The notes beneath the pieces were generated by a model that saw nothing but the letters and a program-made list of their open reading frames with translations, was not told where the DNA came from and searched no databases. Both the position numbers and the translations under genes were made by a program. From Flavipsychrobacter sp. (GTDB taxonomy: Bacteria; Bacteroidota; Bacteroidia; Chitinophagales; Chitinophagaceae): a stretch of 64,000 bases of DNA. The number at the start of each line of letters is the position of its first letter. The stretch's first letter is position 1. The DNA lies in contig JAFIGV010000014.1 in the NCBI GenBank assembly GCA_017849575.1, positions 350,781 to 414,780 on the forward strand, given 5' to 3'. Shown here in pieces: positions 52,441 to 61,657 of this stretch.

Positions 52441-52494
52441 CTTATACTTTTCGTTGACGGATAAAGATACTACCATAGCCCTGTTAACAAAAAA

Positions 52495-52514
52495 TCCCTC
52501 TCGGAGGAAAGGGA
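52495..52514 (-). terminator. weak terminator after the C1B peptidase gene
   Basis: Stem TCCCT (52495-52499) and AGGGA (52510-52514) with a 10-nt loop; the minus strand continues into six T (52494-52489). It ends the C1B peptidase transcript. Confidence 0.5.
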
Positions 52515-52540
52515 CTTTTGCTGTACAGTGAACTGTGTAC

Positions 52541-53719
52541 TTAGATATGCAGCTTCGATCTCATCTCCTGTGGCATTCCGTTTTTGTTGAGTAAAAAGGC
52601 CGTGGTCTTATAGCGAACATAGTCTTTCGTAACATAAATATATCCTTTATAGTCGTTCTTTTCTCCCCAACTGTTCTTTACCATATAATACTCGCGTCCG
52701 TTCTGATCTTTTGCAATGCCCACGATGTGCATGCCATGATCGTCTGTAGTTTCGTAACTGTTGTAGGCGTTTTGGCGCATTTGCGGAGTTATTTTACGCT
52801 CAGGTTTCGGGCCATTAAACATGTCCTTTTGTTCCTCTTCGCTCATATCCTCCCAATCCTTTTCAGGAACATAGGCCACACCGTTCTTCCAACTAAAATA
52901 TTTTTCACTTACATCGGCAGCCCAGGCCACGCTATACCCCTTGCTCAGAGCATAATCTATAATCTTCGTCATATCGTCCAGCTTTACATTATAGACCTTT
53001 TCAAAGGTCCAGTTGTCGGGAACCAAAAACGGCGTCTTTTTATAATAAGGCTGGTCGGTAAATGAAGAAAGTTCTACATAGTCCCTGGGATTGATGCCCA
53101 CTACTTCATCGGCGAATGTTCTCGGGGTGTATTTTTTTCCATGCCAGGTAAAAGACTCCGGCACCTCACCGAGGTAGGTATCCAGCACGGCTGTAAATGC
53201 CTTTTTCCAGTTGGGGGTCAGTTTACCATTCGGGTTTTTGACGATGGCATCGAGCATTCCCTTCAGTACGGCCTGCATCTCACCAAACTTATTCTTAGAA
53301 GTTCCGTAATTCAACCCGGAATATACCTCCTGAGGAACCGCGCCATATTTTGCATACATATTAATCACGTCATGGCATTCGCCGCCGTCGCCCCAGTTGA
53401 GGCCGCCGTGCAAACGAACATAGGTATCTGCTTTGTCGAGATAAACATTTCGCGCCGTGAAGATCTCGGCGAGGTCCACGGGCTTTTTACCCATGCGGAT
53501 CATTTCACTTTCAAGAAAGGAACTGGTAGAATAGCTCCAACAGGTGCCGCTGCTTCCCTGATTTTTTACGCTGGTACATTCTACATTCACTACCGGCGTA
53601 AAAGTGAATTTCTTTTTGGAGCTATCGCTTTTGTTGGCGTCAAGTTTTTTAACAAGATCATCCTGCGCAGAAGCCACCAAAGGGCTTAGGGCAAGCATTA
53701 ACATCAATAGTTTTTTCAT
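52541..53719 (-). CDS. C1B (bleomycin hydrolase-like) aminopeptidase
   Basis: About 392 aa with signal peptide (MKKLLMLMLALSPLVASAQ). Catalytic Cys in GSSGTCWSYST, His in DDHGMHIVGIAK and Asn in MVKNSWGE. Papain-like peptidase C1B, usually aminopeptidases. Start 53719 chosen because the preceding in-frame region has no signal sequence and overlaps nothing sensible. It is secreted, unlike the usual cytosolic bleomycin hydrolase. Confidence 0.9.
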   Translation of the reverse strand: MKKLLMLMLALSPLVASAQDDLVKKLDANKSDSSKKKFTFTPVVNVECTSVKNQGSSGTCWSYSTSSFLESEMIRMGKKPVDLAEIFTARNVYLDKADTYVRLHGGLNWGDGGECHDVINMYAKYGAVPQEVYSGLNYGTSKNKFGEMQAVLKGMLDAIVKNPNGKLTPNWKKAFTAVLDTYLGEVPESFTWHGKKYTPRTFADEVVGINPRDYVELSSFTDQPYYKKTPFLVPDNWTFEKVYNVKLDDMTKIIDYALSKGYSVAWAADVSEKYFSWKNGVAYVPEKDWEDMSEEEQKDMFNGPKPERKITPQMRQNAYNSYETTDDHGMHIVGIAKDQNGREYYMVKNSWGEKNDYKGYIYVTKDYVRYKTTAFLLNKNGMPQEMRSKLHI

Positions 53720-53808
53720 TCTTATGTATGATGATTTTTTCAGTTGGCGAAGATAGCCAATAATGACAGAGCCGGACACGAAAAGAAAGGTGAAAATGAG
53801 GGGGATGG

Positions 53809-54132
53809 TCAAACCATGTCAATCTCACTAAGCAGGATTTCCGTGCCATTCTTCAGCCCAAATAATTTCTGACGTTCTGTTTTGAAACTGTCAAATTGTT
53901 CCTTCAACGCTTCTGCGAGACGTATCAGTCGTTCTTCCGTTTCCAGCTCCAGCCGGTCTTCTTCATCGGTCAGCGAATTCAGGTACTCAAGATAAGTTTC
54001 ATTGTTCTGAAGCTGTTGGTCAATTTCATCTTTGAGTTGCCGCAGTATGGACGTGGAGTCGCCCAAAGCAAAATCGAAAAGCATTTCCATCAGGGTTTCT
54101 TCGTCGGTAAAAACTTGATTTTTGATGTACAT
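53809..54132 (-). CDS. coiled-coil hypothetical protein
   Basis: 107 aa, very acidic and helical (ETYLEYLNSLTDEEDRLELE, RLAEALKEQFDSFKTERQK), likely coiled coil. The ATG at 54132 is preferred since a -7 box lies 22 nt upstream. No family known. It is 90 nt upstream of the peptidase gene and co-directional. Confidence 0.65.
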   Translation of the reverse strand: MYIKNQVFTDEETLMEMLFDFALGDSTSILRQLKDEIDQQLQNNETYLEYLNSLTDEEDRLELETEERLIRLAEALKEQFDSFKTERQKLFGLKNGTEILLSEIDMV

Positions 54133-54154
54133 ACGACTTATGCGCGGTTGTCCG

Positions 54155-54162
54155 CAAAGGTA
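54155..54162 (-). promoter_or_regulatory. -7 box of the coiled-coil gene
   Basis: Minus-strand TACCTTTG, exact TAnnTTTG match, 22 nt before the ATG at 54132. Confidence 0.5.
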
Positions 54163-54283
54163 CAATACCCGTGCAGTAAAATACTCGTCGCAGAGCGCGT
54201 TTCCACCTAAAGAAATGAATTAATTTTACCGTTTATTAGTTTTCCATTTTTCATAATCGGGCTACACTGTAATCTTCAACTAC

Positions 54284-55477
54284 TTGAAAAAAATATTCAT
54301 AGTCATTGGCTTTATTATTCCTGTGTTTTTTAACCATACCTCAGCACAGACTCAGGCAGACACGCTGGATGTTGTCAACTGGAATCTGGAGTGGTTTGGA
54401 GATAATGCTGCGGAGTTACCGCAGGAAATGACACGTACCCGCAGCATCATGAACCATCTTGATGCAGACATTTATGCCCTGGTAGAGATTGTGAATACGG
54501 ATTCGCTCAACAGTCTGGTACAAAGTCTTAACGGAAACTACAGCTATATTGTAAGTCCTTTCGCAAGCCTTGCAAGTTCGCCGAACGATCCCGACTATGC
54601 CGGAGCACAAAAGCTGGCATTTGTGTATCGAAACAGTGCGGTCCGCAATGTAAAAGGCAGGGCGTTGCTGCAAAACAGTAGTTCGGCTTACTACGACTGG
54701 GCGAGCGGGCGATTTCCCTACATGGTGTATGCAGAGGTTCTGTGCGCGGATCAAAACTGGCGCAGCTTCTATTTCGTCATCATCCATGCCAAAGCCTATG
54801 CTGACTATACTTCGTGCAGTCGCAGGCGAAGTGGAGCACAGGAGATGAAAGACACGCTGGACAACGAATATGCAAATGAGCGCCTTATTATTTTGGGTGA
54901 TTTTAATGACGATCTGGACACCACCATTTGCAATAGTTTCAGCGAAAGCAACTACGCATGCTTTGTGAAAGACAGCACCGATGCCAACAGCTATCGCTCT
55001 GTTACCCTACCTCTTTCCCAGGCAGGTGTATCCTCCATTAACGGATACAGCAGCTTTCTTGACCATGTGATCATTAGCAACGAAGTGGTGCCTTATTACC
55101 TGAACGGCAGCGCGGAAATGCTGCAGAACAAAGTGAATAGCTGGGTCAGCAACTACACCGCTTACGTTTCTGACCATTACCCCGTCAGAACCCGATATGT
55201 TGTTGACGGCGCATTGAATATACCTCAGACAAAAGGACCGAAAACAGAAATGGTCTTATTTCCTAATCCGGCAAAAAACTTTCTGGACCTACGGTGCGAA
55301 ACCATGAACAACGCAACAGTTATCGTTACCGACCTGCAGGGAAGAAAACTGCTCACCACAAAACATGATGAAAGCATAACACGCATACCTCTGGATAATC
55401 TCAACCCGGGCACTTATTTTATCACGCTGAAAAACGATTTGCTCAGCACAACCCGCACCTTTGTAATCATCCGGTAG
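54284..55477 (+). CDS. T9SS-secreted endonuclease/exonuclease/phosphatase
   Basis: 397 aa. Signal peptide, EEP domain at about 25-310 with NWNLEWFGDN, ALVEIVN (metal Glu), LGDFNDDLD and YVSDHYPV (catalytic Asp/His), then a type A sorting domain from about 325 (VLFPNPAKNFLDL to TFVIIR). The Por system exports it; substrate could be nucleic acid or phospho-sugar. Translation must start at TTG (54284), which lies 14 nt after TAATCTTC. Followed by the PHP protein after 13 nt, likely an operon. Confidence 0.85.
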   Translation: MKKIFIVIGFIIPVFFNHTSAQTQADTLDVVNWNLEWFGDNAAELPQEMTRTRSIMNHLDADIYALVEIVNTDSLNSLVQSLNGNYSYIVSPFASLASSPNDPDYAGAQKLAFVYRNSAVRNVKGRALLQNSSSAYYDWASGRFPYMVYAEVLCADQNWRSFYFVIIHAKAYADYTSCSRRRSGAQEMKDTLDNEYANERLIILGDFNDDLDTTICNSFSESNYACFVKDSTDANSYRSVTLPLSQAGVSSINGYSSFLDHVIISNEVVPYYLNGSAEMLQNKVNSWVSNYTAYVSDHYPVRTRYVVDGALNIPQTKGPKTEMVLFPNPAKNFLDLRCETMNNATVIVTDLQGRKLLTTKHDESITRIPLDNLNPGTYFITLKNDLLSTTRTFVIIR

Positions 55478-55490
55478 AAAAAACAACTTT

Positions 55491-58400
55491 ATGAAACGAT
55501 TTCTTTTCGCGGCTATTGGGTTATTGACCGTTTTGGAAATGCAGGCACAGACACCGGTACCCATAGCGTCGCAGCCCATGCTCACCTATCTGGAGACTTT
55601 CGACTCTGTGATTAACTGGACGAACAACTTTGCTTCGGGCACCGGTGCAGATCGCTTTGCCTCGGTTGCAGTAGGTGGCACCGCCACTATACCCGATCCA
55701 ACAAGGATCACTTCCTCGTCGGCAGCATGGTCAACCGGTAGCTCAGCAGGCTTGCAACGCGACACGGTAAATGGCCGGCTACTCATGGTGGTATCGGGCA
55801 CCACAAACAATACTACTTCTGTTGCCTTTGACGTATTCTTCGACTTTAGCGGAACGGGGGCAGGAAATCTAAGCTTTGACTGGGATAATATTTTTAACGG
55901 GTCCGCCAGCAGCAACCGGACAGCCACTTTAAAAGTTTACGGTTCAACCAACGGAACAACATTTACCGAGCTTCCGTCAGCATCAGTGACGCTAACCAAT
56001 AACGTTGCGGCAAGCGGTACCCTTTCTAATATATCACTACCGGCTTCATTTACCAATAGCCCCACTGCCCGACTTCGATTTTACTATTACAACTCGGCCG
56101 GCGGAACTACGGGCTCAAGGCCCATTCTGGCATTGAACAACCTTAAGGTAACCGGCAGTGGAACCCCTTGCAGTACACCGCTCGCATCGGCCACCAATCT
56201 TTCATTCAGCGCCGTGACACCCACGTCTATTTCCGGAAGTTTTGTACCGGCTTCACCTGCACCCGATGAATATCTTGTAATTGCAACTCCGCTGGGCAGT
56301 CTTTCCAGTTTACCCGTTGATAGTAATGTCTATCAGATCGGCGACATCGTGGGCGATGGTTTGGTGATTTACCGGGGCAGTGGCAATGCTTTTACTGCCA
56401 GCAATTTGAGCCCGCAAACCAATTACAGCTTTTTTGTTTTTTCCTCCAACATTTACTGCAATGGAGCCGCGAAATACAATACGACCAGCCCGCTCACCGG
56501 TTCGCAAACCACACCTGCCGGCCCACCCTGTGTGGCACCTTCGTCTGCAGCATCAGGACTTGCATTTCAAAATATCACCACCAACAGCATCGCCGGCACC
56601 TTTGGACGGTCTGCAGATGCAAGTGAGTACCTGGTACTCGTGAGCAGCGCCGCCAGTCCTTCAATACCACCACAAAACGGAACGGTGTATAACACAGGCG
56701 ATACCTTAGGCAATGCAATTATTGCCTACCGGGGAGCAGATACCAACTTTGTCGCCGTCAACCTCAATCATTCAACAAACTATAATTTTTTTATCTACAG
56801 CCTCAACAATTACGCTTGCAGCAACGGTCCTGCATACCTGACCAGCACCCTCTTGACAGGCAGCCAAAGCACTGCCCAGATTTTTCCCTGTGTGACACCC
56901 TGGGCCATTGCATCGAATCTGGGTTTTACCAGTGGCAACGACTTTATCCTCGGCTACTTCAACCCCGCAAATGCTGCAGTTGACGGATACCTTGTTGTGG
57001 TCAGTAACAGCAGCACCCTATCGGCCTTACCACAAAATGGAATCATCTATACCAGGGGGGCGACACTGGGAAACGGAACGGTTGTATCCATCGGTTCTAA
57101 CTACAGTTTTACAGTAAACGGCTTGAATAACAATACCACTTACCACTTTTTTATTTTCTCTTACAACGACATTTGCATTGGCGGTCCGCTCTATCGTACG
57201 GGCAGCTTTTTGTCAGGGAGTGCAACTACCGGCAGCCCTCAGCCTTACCACTTTTACTTCGGCAACCTGCACGCCCATAGTTCTTACTCCGATGGAAATA
57301 AAGACAATGCTGCTTTGACTCCTACAGACGACTACAACTATGCGCAAAATGCACAATGCATGGATTTTCTGGGCATCAGCGAACATAATCATTACACACA
57401 GGCAGACAATCCGGGGATGCTGCTACCCTACTATCAACAGGGCCTGAATGAGGCCTCGTCCTATACCTCCGGTCATCCGGGGTTCCTCGCCTTGTATGGT
57501 ATGGAATGGGGTACCACAGCTAATCTGGGAGGACATGTGTTAGTGTATGGCACGGACTCGCTCATGGGCTGGGAACAAGTGAACGGACTGCCTAACTACA
57601 ATACCTATGTCCGTAAGAACGACTTTCTTTCCGATACAGGCCTGTTCAACAAGGTAATGGCCCTTTCGGCACATCAGGCTTTTGCAACCCTGGCCCATCC
57701 TTCATTTACTGACTTCGAAAATCTCGCGCTCTCTGCTTTTTCAACGAGAGCCGACAGTGTATTGACAGGCATTGCTGTAGAAAGCGGACCAGCCTTTAGC
57801 ACTAATACCACCTATACTGAGCCGGCAAGCAGTATGTGGTTTCTACCATATTACCAGCACATGTTGGCCAAAGGATACCATATAGCTCCCATGATCGACC
57901 ACGATAATCACAATACCACATTTGGAAGAACTGCAAAAACACGTACAGCGGTCATTAGTGCGTCGTTGAGTAAAACTGACTTTATGCAGGCCATGCGCGA
58001 ACGGCATTTTTATGCAACGCAGGATTGTGACGCCAAAGTAACCTTTCAGGTATATCAGGAACAAATGGGCAGCATCGTAACCCACGCATTTGCACCCGCA
58101 CTTGCCCTCTATGTTTCAGACTCTACCGATGCCACCACCATTCCCGAGATCAAACTGATGAGGGGAACACCCGGCAGCGGCGCTCTCGCTACAGTGATTA
58201 AAACCGTTCAGGACTATGCGCTTTCCTTTACCGACCTGTCGCTCAACGATAGTGCAACTGCTTATTACTATGCACAGATCTCTTTGGGGAACAAACAAAT
58301 CATTACCGCGCCGATCTGGTACACGCGAAACGACACGGGCAACATTGTAGCCAATAGTGTCCTACAGGAGCCAAATGCCGCAACCAGCAATGTCTCCATT

Positions 58401-58634
58401 AAAAATAATCCTGCACAAAGCCATCTGCAGGTAGAAGTAGTTTCTCCAAAAATGGAGCAGGTGCACCTCGAAGTCTTTTCCTTGTCCGGAACGATGCTGT
58501 TACACTATAACGCCGGATCGGTGTGCGGAATGCTGCCGTTTCAAATCTCCATCGATCATTTGCCAGCAGGGCTATATCTGCTCCGTGCCACTGTGGGTCA
58601 TGAACGGGTTAACCTGAAATTTGTCCACTATTAA
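55491..58634 (+). CDS. large T9SS-secreted PHP-domain phosphoesterase with three repeats
   Basis: 1047 aa. Signal peptide; an N-terminal beta-rich domain (about 25-215) of LamG-like look; three tandem repeats of about 120 aa starting near 225, 343 and 464, each with LPxNGTxYxxGDxLGN and a NxxFFIYSxN-type end (fibronectin-like); PHP metal domain from about 589 with GNLHAHSSYSDGN and GISEHNHYTQ, ALYGMEWGTT and PMIDHDNHNTT; C-terminal sorting domain from about 969. The metal-binding His pairs suggest an active phosphoesterase. Substrate unknown. Confidence 0.85.
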   Translation: MKRFLFAAIGLLTVLEMQAQTPVPIASQPMLTYLETFDSVINWTNNFASGTGADRFASVAVGGTATIPDPTRITSSSAAWSTGSSAGLQRDTVNGRLLMVVSGTTNNTTSVAFDVFFDFSGTGAGNLSFDWDNIFNGSASSNRTATLKVYGSTNGTTFTELPSASVTLTNNVAASGTLSNISLPASFTNSPTARLRFYYYNSAGGTTGSRPILALNNLKVTGSGTPCSTPLASATNLSFSAVTPTSISGSFVPASPAPDEYLVIATPLGSLSSLPVDSNVYQIGDIVGDGLVIYRGSGNAFTASNLSPQTNYSFFVFSSNIYCNGAAKYNTTSPLTGSQTTPAGPPCVAPSSAASGLAFQNITTNSIAGTFGRSADASEYLVLVSSAASPSIPPQNGTVYNTGDTLGNAIIAYRGADTNFVAVNLNHSTNYNFFIYSLNNYACSNGPAYLTSTLLTGSQSTAQIFPCVTPWAIASNLGFTSGNDFILGYFNPANAAVDGYLVVVSNSSTLSALPQNGIIYTRGATLGNGTVVSIGSNYSFTVNGLNNNTTYHFFIFSYNDICIGGPLYRTGSFLSGSATTGSPQPYHFYFGNLHAHSSYSDGNKDNAALTPTDDYNYAQNAQCMDFLGISEHNHYTQADNPGMLLPYYQQGLNEASSYTSGHPGFLALYGMEWGTTANLGGHVLVYGTDSLMGWEQVNGLPNYNTYVRKNDFLSDTGLFNKVMALSAHQAFATLAHPSFTDFENLALSAFSTRADSVLTGIAVESGPAFSTNTTYTEPASSMWFLPYYQHMLAKGYHIAPMIDHDNHNTTFGRTAKTRTAVISASLSKTDFMQAMRERHFYATQDCDAKVTFQVYQEQMGSIVTHAFAPALALYVSDSTDATTIPEIKLMRGTPGSGALATVIKTVQDYALSFTDLSLNDSATAYYYAQISLGNKQIITAPIWYTRNDTGNIVANSVLQEPNAATSNVSIKNNPAQSHLQVEVVSPKMEQVHLEVFSLSGTMLLHYNAGSVCGMLPFQISIDHLPAGLYLLRATVGHERVNLKFVHY

Positions 58635-58703
58635 AAGCAGGCAGGCTCACCTTCGTGGCCCAAATCCCTCGCCGGTCAATACAGACATAGGATAAAGTTA
58701 TCC

Positions 58704-58731
58704 TGCAATTGCATGTACATACATACATTTG
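58704..58731 (+). promoter_or_regulatory. marR promoter with two palindromes
   Basis: TACATTTG (58724-58731) is an exact -7 box ending 4 nt before the ATG at 58736. Upstream are palindromes TGCAATTGCA (58704-58713) and ATGTACAT (58713-58720), adjoining the -7 box. Likely operators for the MarR protein itself. Confidence 0.5.
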
Positions 58732-58735
58732 CTTT

Positions 58736-59191
58736 ATGAAATTGCAGGACGCACTCAAGACCGAAAAATTTCGCAGCCCGCAACACAAAGCCTCGCTCAA
58801 TGTGATCTATACGGCGTATTGGCTAAAGACACATCTGAGCACAATTTTCAAACAACATGGCATTACTGAGGAACAGTTCAATGTAATGCGCATTTTGAAA
58901 GGTAAACATCCTGAACCCATGTGTGTACGCGATATTGCCTCGCGAATGCTTGAAAAAAATTCGAACGTACCACGCATCATTGACCGGCTGGTCAGCAAGA
59001 AGTACGTAAAGCGATCTACATCGAAAGAAGATAAAAGAGAAACGCTGATTCAACTTACAGAGACAGGTATCGTTCAATTAGACACTGCGAGTAAGGCAGT
59101 GGAAAAGCGCAGTAACGAGATATTGGGGTTGAATGAAATGGACGCAAATGATCTACACGAACTATTGGAAAAAATGCGCAAAATTGATTAG
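58736..59191 (+). CDS. MarR-family transcriptional regulator
   Basis: 151 aa from ATG 58736. Winged helix with HGITEEQFNVMRILKG, ASRMLEKNSNVPRIIDRLVSKKYVKR (recognition helix) and SKEDKRETLIQLT (wing). It probably represses its own operon through the palindromes just upstream. A promoter box ends 4 nt before the ATG, so the message is nearly leaderless. YceI follows 32 nt later. Confidence 0.9.
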   Translation: MKLQDALKTEKFRSPQHKASLNVIYTAYWLKTHLSTIFKQHGITEEQFNVMRILKGKHPEPMCVRDIASRMLEKNSNVPRIIDRLVSKKYVKRSTSKEDKRETLIQLTETGIVQLDTASKAVEKRSNEILGLNEMDANDLHELLEKMRKID

Positions 59192-59223
59192 TAAACAATT
59201 TATCAAACCATAAAACAAGCAAC

Positions 59224-59772
59224 ATGGCAACAACAAAATGGAACCTGGACGCAAGCCACTCGGAAGTACAGTTTAAAGTGAAACACATGATGATTTCGAC
59301 GGTCACCGGACACTTCAGTCAATTCGATGCTTCTATTGAAACCAATGGCGACGACTTCACTACGGCAAAGGCAAGCTTTAGCGCGGAGATTTCTTCCATC
59401 TCTACCAACAACGACCAACGCGACGGGCACCTGAAATCGGCTGATTTTTTTGATGCAGAAAATCATCCTCAGATTAGTTTCAGCAGCACTTCTGTTGAAA
59501 AAAAGGACGATGAAAATTATGTGTTGAATGGAGACCTAACGATTCGCGGCGTTACGAAAGCAGTAAGCCTCAAGGTAGAATTCGGCGGTATAGCTCAGGA
59601 TCCCTGGGGCAATACCCGCGTGGGTTTTATGATAGAAGGAAAGATCAATCGCAAGGAATTCGGACTGAACTGGAGTGCTGTTACCGAAGCTGGAGGCATT
59701 GTGGTCAGTGATGAAGTACGGCTGCACGTCAATGCAGAATTTGTGAAAGAAGCTGTAGCTGCGGAAGCGTAA
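59224..59772 (+). CDS. YceI-like isoprenoid-binding family protein
   Basis: 182 aa lipocalin-like barrel. Seen: WNLDASHSEVQFKVKHMMISTV, RDGHLKSADFFDAENHP and LNGDLTIRGVTKAV, all YceI signatures. YceI proteins bind polyisoprenoids. Here no signal peptide is visible (start ATTKWNLD), so it is cytosolic unlike the E. coli periplasmic protein. In an operon with MarR. Confidence 0.9.
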   Translation: MATTKWNLDASHSEVQFKVKHMMISTVTGHFSQFDASIETNGDDFTTAKASFSAEISSISTNNDQRDGHLKSADFFDAENHPQISFSSTSVEKKDDENYVLNGDLTIRGVTKAVSLKVEFGGIAQDPWGNTRVGFMIEGKINRKEFGLNWSAVTEAGGIVVSDEVRLHVNAEFVKEAVAAEA

Positions 59773-59793
59773 GCAAAATAATATTTCAGTATC

Positions 59794-59819
59794 AAGGCTG
59801 TCTGTTTTCGGGCAGCCTT
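59794..59819 (+). terminator. Rho-independent terminator after yceI
   Basis: AAGGCTG (59794-59800) pairs with CAGCCTT (59813-59819), extended inward by a T-G pair and more, with a TTTT loop. It is followed by ACTTTTTG. It ends the MarR-YceI operon. Confidence 0.8.
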
Positions 59820-59874
59820 ACTTTTTGTCGGTTAATGTCAGTAACTTTTTAGCGACTAAACCGATATACCGAAT

Positions 59875-60696
59875 ATGAGTTTTGCAGGAAAGGTCTTTTT
59901 TATCTCCGGTGCCAGCCGCGGCATTGGTAAAGCCATTGCGCTAAAACTAGCTTCTGAAGGCGCCTACATTGCCATTGCAGCCAAATCCGTAACGGAAGAC
60001 CCGCGCCTTGGCGGAACAATCTACTCCGCAGCGGAAGAAATAGAGCAAGCTGGCGGAAAAGCGCTACCCGTAGCCTGCGATATACGCGATGAAGAGCAGA
60101 TCATCAGAGCCGTTCAACAGACCCATTCCGTCTTTGGCTCCATAGACGGGGTGATCAACAATGCCTCGGCGATTTACCTCAACAATACCGAGCAAACAGA
60201 CACTAAGAAATTTGACCTCATGCACGACATCAACGTTAGGGGTACTTTTTTGGTGACCCGGCATTGCATCCCCTTTCTCCAAAAAAGTTCCAACCCGCAT
60301 ATTCTCACTTTGTCGCCACCGCTTAATATCGATCCCAAATGGTTTGCAAACTTTGGGGCCTACACCATCAGTAAATACAACATGAGCATGCTTACACTCG
60401 GATGGTCGAAAGAACTGGCGAAGTATGGCATAGCAGCCAATGCACTCTGGCCGGCCACAACTATTGCTACAGCCGCTGTAAAAAATCTCCTAGGCGGCGA
60501 GAAACTGGTGAACAGAAGTCGTACCACAGCCATCATTGCTGATGCTGCAGCCTACATTCTGCAACGAGATGCAAATGCCTGTACCGGCAACCTCTTCCTC
60601 GACGAAGACGTTCTGAAGCAGGAAGGCATTACAGACCTGACGCATTATTCTGTAGTAGAGGGCAGTCCATTGCAAAAAGATCTCTTCCTTGATTAG
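59875..60696 (+). CDS. SDR of the HSDL2-like group
   Basis: 273 aa short-chain dehydrogenase. Start GKVFFISGASRGIGKAIALKL, AAKSVTEDPRLGGTIYSAAEE (the longer cofactor loop of HSDL2-like enzymes), VINNASAIYL, catalytic YTISKYNMSMLTLG. Such enzymes act in lipid or steroid-like metabolism. It is followed by an ABC transporter pair 32 nt later. Confidence 0.9.
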   Translation: MSFAGKVFFISGASRGIGKAIALKLASEGAYIAIAAKSVTEDPRLGGTIYSAAEEIEQAGGKALPVACDIRDEEQIIRAVQQTHSVFGSIDGVINNASAIYLNNTEQTDTKKFDLMHDINVRGTFLVTRHCIPFLQKSSNPHILTLSPPLNIDPKWFANFGAYTISKYNMSMLTLGWSKELAKYGIAANALWPATTIATAAVKNLLGGEKLVNRSRTTAIIADAAAYILQRDANACTGNLFLDEDVLKQEGITDLTHYSVVEGSPLQKDLFLD

Positions 60697-60728
60697 ACCA
60701 CACTATTAATACCATTCAATACTTGATT

Positions 60729-61622
60729 ATGACAGGTACCATGCTCAGCATTAATCAAATTTCAAAATCCTATGGACCTATCCGTGCGCTGAACGGCGTT
60801 TCGTTCGATGTACCCCAGGGAAGCGTTTTCGGAGTGCTGGGTCCTAACGGTAGCGGCAAGACCACGCTGCTCGGTATTTTGCTCGATGTACTCAATGCCG
60901 ACGCCGGCAGTTACTCATGGCTAGGGGGCGCAGCACCTGCAGATGCCCGCAGGCAAATCGGCTCGCTGCTCGAAACCCCAAATTTCTACCATTACCTCTC
61001 GGCGATGGATAACCTCAACATTACTGCCGCAATAAAACAACGCGGAAAAGATGATCGGGAAAGAGTACTGAAGCTGGTGGGCCTGTATGAGCGAAAAGAC
61101 AGCAAGTTCCAAACCTATTCTTTGGGAATGAAACAACGGCTTGCACTGGCTGCTGCACTGCTGGGCGAACCAAAAATACTGGTGCTGGATGAACCCACAA
61201 ACGGGCTCGACCCTGCTGGAATTGCGGAAATCAGAGAGCTCATCAAAACGCTGAATCAACAGGGCATGACCGTCATTATGGCGAGCCACCTGCTGGATGA
61301 AGTAGAAAAGGTCTGTACCCATGTCGCCATATTGAAAAAAGGCGACTTGTTGCTGAGTGGCAAGGTGGACGAAGTATTGCGTAGCGAGGATCAGGTAGAA
61401 GTCAATGCGGAAGATCAGAACAGACTGAAGGAAATAGTAGAAGGAATGCCCCTGCTAAAATCTATACACAGCAGTTCGAATGGCCTCCTGCTGTCCTTTA
61501 CAGAAAAGATGGCGACCGGGCGAATCAATGAATATTGCATGCAGCACGGCGTTACCTTATCTCACTTAGTTCTGAAAAAGAAGAGTCTTGAAAGCAAATT
61601 CATGGAGCTTACTAATTTCTAA
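60729..61622 (+). CDS. ABC transporter ATP-binding protein
   Basis: 297 aa. Walker A GPNGSGKTTL, signature YSLGMKQRLALA, Walker B ILVLDEPTNGLDP, and SHLLDEVEKV. ATG at 60729 preferred to the TTG at 60723. The C-terminal 80 residues form a separate domain (LKEIVEGMPLLKSIHSS) found in Bacteroidota bacitracin/lantibiotic-type exporters. It works with the permease directly after it. Confidence 0.9.
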   Translation: MTGTMLSINQISKSYGPIRALNGVSFDVPQGSVFGVLGPNGSGKTTLLGILLDVLNADAGSYSWLGGAAPADARRQIGSLLETPNFYHYLSAMDNLNITAAIKQRGKDDRERVLKLVGLYERKDSKFQTYSLGMKQRLALAAALLGEPKILVLDEPTNGLDPAGIAEIRELIKTLNQQGMTVIMASHLLDEVEKVCTHVAILKKGDLLLSGKVDEVLRSEDQVEVNAEDQNRLKEIVEGMPLLKSIHSSSNGLLLSFTEKMATGRINEYCMQHGVTLSHLVLKKKSLESKFMELTNF

Positions 61623-61657
61623 TCACTTCAAATCCTTACGTAAAAACCAGTATAGAA

